Assembly (NCBI GenBank): GCA_949317995.1
Contig: OX439036.1
Span: 91,487,920-91,551,919 of the forward strand
Origin: Acholoe squamosa
Lineage: Eukaryota > Annelida > Polychaeta > Phyllodocida > Polynoidae
Length of the DNA: 64,000 bases
Reading direction: 5' to 3'
In this document: one piece after another, positions 60,535 to 64,000 of the stretch
How the letters are laid out: each line of letters opens with the position of its first letter
Numbering within the stretch: position 1 is the first letter of the stretch
Translations under genes and position numbers: made by a program
The notes under the pieces: model-generated
Told to the model about the DNA's origin: nothing
Databases searched by the model: none
Seen by the model: only the letters and a program-made list of their open reading frames with translations

Positions 60535-61680
60535 TTCATGGTGTAAGTAGTACATGAAGAGGGGGACCTGTGGCTGTGGCGTCAGTAGTATATGAAGATC
60601 ACCCTGTGACCACGGTATATAAGTAGTATATGAATATAGACCTGAGACCATGGCGTAAGTATAGGGGGTGGGTCATATGGCCATGGTGTAAATAGTATAT
60701 GGAGACAGCCCTGTGATGCATATCTCATGACATATCTACTCCTATGTCTGTTCCAATAGTGTGTACCAATAGTACAGGCTTAGTGCTGACCACGACCTAA
60801 TTCAGCAATAGCTTCCAGTGTGGCTTCAATATGCACCAACCCCCCTCATCCACCCCTGTGTTCGTCCAACTCCTCCTTCAATATGAGCCCCCTAGGGACG
60901 CACAGGGCACCAGTGACGTAACATTTCCACAGAGGCAGTCTCAGTACCCACAGCACAGCTGGTCTAGGTAATGGGCGGCATTAGCAGTCATTGGGCGGTT
61001 GTGTAATTTGTCCTAGATTATATTCTTTTCTGTGGTGCCAATTAAGGCCAACAAGAACATAGAACACACTCAGCACACGTATTCATCATACTGATGGTTG
61101 TATTTAGGGTTGGCATGGTACAATATGCTTCATCAGAAGCAGTAGTATCAGCATCTGGTACAAATGCCGCCTGTGTGTGAGTAGTATAGCATAGCACCAT
61201 GGACAGCCAATTCACCATTGTATAAGTGTATAGGAGTGGGCCCTTTGGTCATGGAGTAAGTAGTATATGAAGACGGGCCTATGACCATGGCATTAGTAAT
61301 ATATGAAGGCGGCCCTATGACCATGGTGTAAGTATGAAGACGGCCCTATAACCATGGTGTAAGTAATATATGAAGACGGGCCTATGACCATGGCGTAAGT
61401 AATATATGATGGTGGCCCTATAACCATGGTGTAAGTAGTATATGAAGATGGCCCTATGACCATGGCGTAAGCAATATATGAAGACGGCCCTATAACCATG
61501 GTGTAAGTAATATATGAAAACGGCCCTATGATCATGGCGTAAGTAGTATATGAAGGTGGCCCTAAAACCATGGTGTAAGTAGTATATGAAGACGGCCCTA
61601 TGATCATGGTGTAAGTAGCATATGGAAACAGCCATATGATCATGGTGGAAGTAGTATATGAGATGCCCTATGACCAAGGG
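60535..61680. repeat. 36-bp tandem array
   Basis: Between about 61215 and 61680 around twelve units of 36 bp repeat, typified by GTAAGTAGTATATGAAGACG and GCCCTATGACCATGGC. A looser lead-in lies at 60535-60720. The 36-bp period keeps minus-strand frames open (for example 61315-61752), giving 12-residue repeat peptides that I do not consider a gene. Confidence 0.9.
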
Positions 61681-62224
61681 CGTATTGCTACAGGCAGTCC
61701 TTCTTAAGTACTGGAGACAATCAAGTAAACGGTAGAGCCACATAACAAACATTCCTCCAGTTGTGTATCAGTGAAGGGAGGTACACGGGAGGAGCCAATT
61801 TCCACATCCTACCGCCTCTGTAGTCATTCAACCCCCCCCCCCACACACACACACCAACCTCCCCAACATCAGCATCAAGCGATCTCGTTTGTTTGGATCA
61901 AATTTCCTCACGGATGTGTAGGCTGCGACTTGGCTGGCTAGGAGTGAAATTAATAAGCTTCCGATTGACTGAGATGAATAATGGACGGTGGAATTAATCA
62001 GGCCTCGGCAGATGAAAAGCAGAAGCACTTCTCTTATGACCAGAATAAATACACACAAAGTGGTGGGGTGGCAAGGTGTGGGGGTGTACTGGGAGAAGGG
62101 AGGAGGCTTTTACCATAGGCTGATTTTGTTGTGGTGTTGTAGCATTAGGAGAGCTGACCCAGGGCTACATGAACCGCCTACACAGCCCCTCACACATACC
62201 ACTCATCCTTCACTGGTCTAGCTG

Positions 62225-62530
62225 GACGTTTAACACTCTCATAGCTGCATAGCGCTTTAATGCACTACGCCTTTTGGTTGGCATGAAACATTAATACATA
62301 TCTGGTCACGAAGTACATCTATCCATGATGCGGATCGATTTCCTCCCAAAGGACCGGCCAGAATATTACATCATGTACTACACAACAATACTCTATTTGA
62401 TGTATCAGGCAACTTTTAAGGGGGTTATTATATTATAATATTTTATCTAGATACTGAAACTCGCCAGTAAAGAAAATGCAGCATTGGAGTTGCATTCCTG
62501 CTGCATTCATGCGTAAAGGGGACCAAAGTA
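62225..62530. mobile_element. Degraded palindromic MITE copy
   Basis: GGTTGGCATGAAACATTAATAC and GCATTGGAGTTGCATTCCTG... remain; low preservation, boundaries approximate. Confidence 0.35.
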
Positions 62531-62543
62531 TGGGTTTACACGT

Positions 62544-63264
62544 TGTTTTGTCATCAATAACCAATAATTATAATGAACGGGTATAACAGGGTACACTTAT
62601 GTGGGTATTTATTGTATGCTGTGTTGTGTGTGTATTTATTGTATGCTATACGAGAGAGTGCTATAGGAGTCCTGTATAGGGTTTATGGTAGCTAGAGTTT
62701 ATGGTAGGCTGTGGAATGCTGCAGACGGAGATGGAGTCGACAAGATCTGGTCAGGTAGATTCTGTAGGGAGAAGGAATACGTGTGAGCCAAATATACGGC
62801 GTCTGGGAGGAGTAGAGGGATAGTGAGAGACAGGTGAGGAGTTAGTATTGTGGGAGCAGTTGAGGGGGCAACACATACTCCTGGAGTAGACGAGGATGAA
62901 GCTGTTTAGTATCTAGTATTACACTTAGCCAATGTAAGAACGGATTAAGCAGGATCTCTATGGCACTTATACCTCTCTAGAAGCACTGGATTGTTAAACA
63001 TGAACTGCTTGTGTGAATAGACTGATGTCGTTGAAGCTGTATAAACCTGAGTGGGATTACCAGACAACTGTAACTGTGAATAACCAATGAACAATAAATG
63101 GTGACTTGTATCGGCGTCTTGGTGTTGGTTAAAAGAATGGGCTAGGCCAACATCATACCACTAGAGTTAGTCTTCCCAATACGTGAGATCAGTGGAGTGA
63201 GCTGATAACAACTACACAAGTTAGACTACATTAATATACATATAAACACAACCCACACAGCCCA
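62544..63264 (+). mobile_element. Solo LTR, copy 2 (plus orientation)
   Basis: 721 bp, starting TGTTTTGTCATC and ending ACAGCCCA, with 4-bp target duplications ACGT (62540-62543 and 63265-63268). AATAAA lies at 63093-63098. Homologous over its whole length, in opposite orientation, to 5569-6245. It is longer, mainly through a local duplication of a GTATTTATTGTATGCT segment near the 5' end. Confidence 0.8.
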
Positions 63265-64000
63265 ACGTGTCCTGCTACCTGAGTGACACACTGTGTTTTT
63301 CTTTGTCCCCAGTTGCTACTATCAGTAAGGTAGATATCAGTGCACAGAGACGCAATAATGTATTTTCTGTGTTTTTGGCTGCTGTGCAGCGACCGGGGAG
63401 GGGGAATGTCGCCCCCACCCAGATAAAGCTGTAATGGCGCTCAGTATTTCCGATTAGTGCCCCTCCCCCGTGCAGAGATCGATGGCGCTATATCCCTGTA
63501 GGGTGACCTAATTAGGCCAATATCTCGACGTAAATCAATTAGTTACCTGCACCCAGACCCACCAGGAGAAGAGGACTGGGGTCCTCGAGTACACGTGGAG
63601 GCACATGTATGCCAGTGTACTAATCATCCATTTGATATTACAGAATACGTGCACTGGGAATTCATATTGGACGCTGGAGTGATTACGCACTCCAGCATTG
63701 GTAGGTAGGTAATAGCCATACACTGAGTGAGGCAGGTAGTTGAGGAGCACCTCCTCCTTCCTATAGCCTTCCTCCAGGGCTGATATTATCATACGATTGT
63801 ATATTTCTGAAAGGGATGCCTTTTGTGGTGTCAATGTTAGGACGGACAAGTCCCCTCTACATCCCTCCATTCCCTCCCGCCCTCCGCCATTCCATCTGGA
63901 TAATAGTGGAAGCCGGCGCAGCATCTACCACGTCCTATTCAATATTTCATCAGCGCCCCATGCTTCGTCAAGTGTGACTAATCCTCACAGAAGGCGGAGA

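Noticed and set aside
61315-61752. 145-codon minus-strand open frame with 12-residue repeats
   Set aside because: Created by the 36-bp tandem array; overlapping frame at 61293-61643 is also open.
63535-63924. 129-codon minus-strand frame ending at CAG|GTAACT in phase 0, a possible N-terminal exon for RBPMS/cpo
   Set aside because: The phase fits, but the peptide has no resemblance to known family N-termini and the exon would be unusually long and far away.

Overview
This is a 64 kb piece of eukaryotic (animal) nuclear DNA. It is intron- and repeat-dominated, AT-leaning, and has no long continuous open reading frame with protein-like content, no operons and no CRISPR array. I recognise one gene with high confidence. 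It is a two-RRM RNA-binding protein of the couch potato / RBPMS / MEC-8 family, on the minus strand, spread over about 30 kb (44409 down to 13973). The protein sequence is very close to invertebrate couch potato-type proteins. One dispersed repeat (40204-40400 and 56447-56625) resembles repeats common in molluscs. Together these suggest a lophotrochozoan, most likely a mollusc; the phylum is an inference.

Gene layout, in transcription order (minus strand): exon A 44332-44409 (start of RRM1), then two alternative 54-nt exons B1 34753-34806 and B2 34627-34680, then exon C 27934-27996 (RNP1 of RRM1), exon D 26066-26204 (end of RRM1 and linker), exon E 22141-22274 (linker), exon F 16832-17052 (linker and start of RRM2), exon G 14829-14898 (RNP1 of RRM2), and exon H from 14206 (end of RRM2 and C-terminus). 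A polyadenylation signal lies near 13562-13572. All junctions have GT/AG sites and the phases agree from exon to exon. The exon(s) with the start codon lie upstream of 44409 and I could not identify them, so the gene is 5' incomplete here. The most interesting point is the B1/B2 pair. They have the same length and phase, both encode the same beta2/loop segment of RRM1, they differ at 5 of 18 residues, and only 72 nt of intron separates them. They look like mutually exclusive exons. The 72-nt intron holds six (partly overlapping) CAC trinucleotides, the known recognition motif of this protein family, which suggests splicing autoregulation.

Region by region: 1-3.0 kb has a truncated palindromic MITE, a TIR element and a GC-rich candidate promoter. 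3.4-6.6 kb is a 53-bp satellite-like array interrupted by a foldback element and a solo LTR. 6.6-13.5 kb is gene-poor 3' flank. 13.5-44.4 kb is the RBPMS/couch potato gene, whose introns are packed with about fifteen copies of a composite palindromic MITE and a 41-bp minisatellite. 44.4-64 kb is 5' intron or intergenic DNA with more copies of the same MITE, a 37-bp tandem amplification of its palindrome core, a 36-bp array, and a second solo LTR in the opposite orientation.

The dispersed elements form related sets. These are two inverted solo LTRs with clean 4-bp target duplications, two inverted copies of a foldback element, two tandem arrays sharing the core GTAAGTAGTATATGAA, and a MITE family whose symmetric centre carries a splice-donor-like sequence on both strands.
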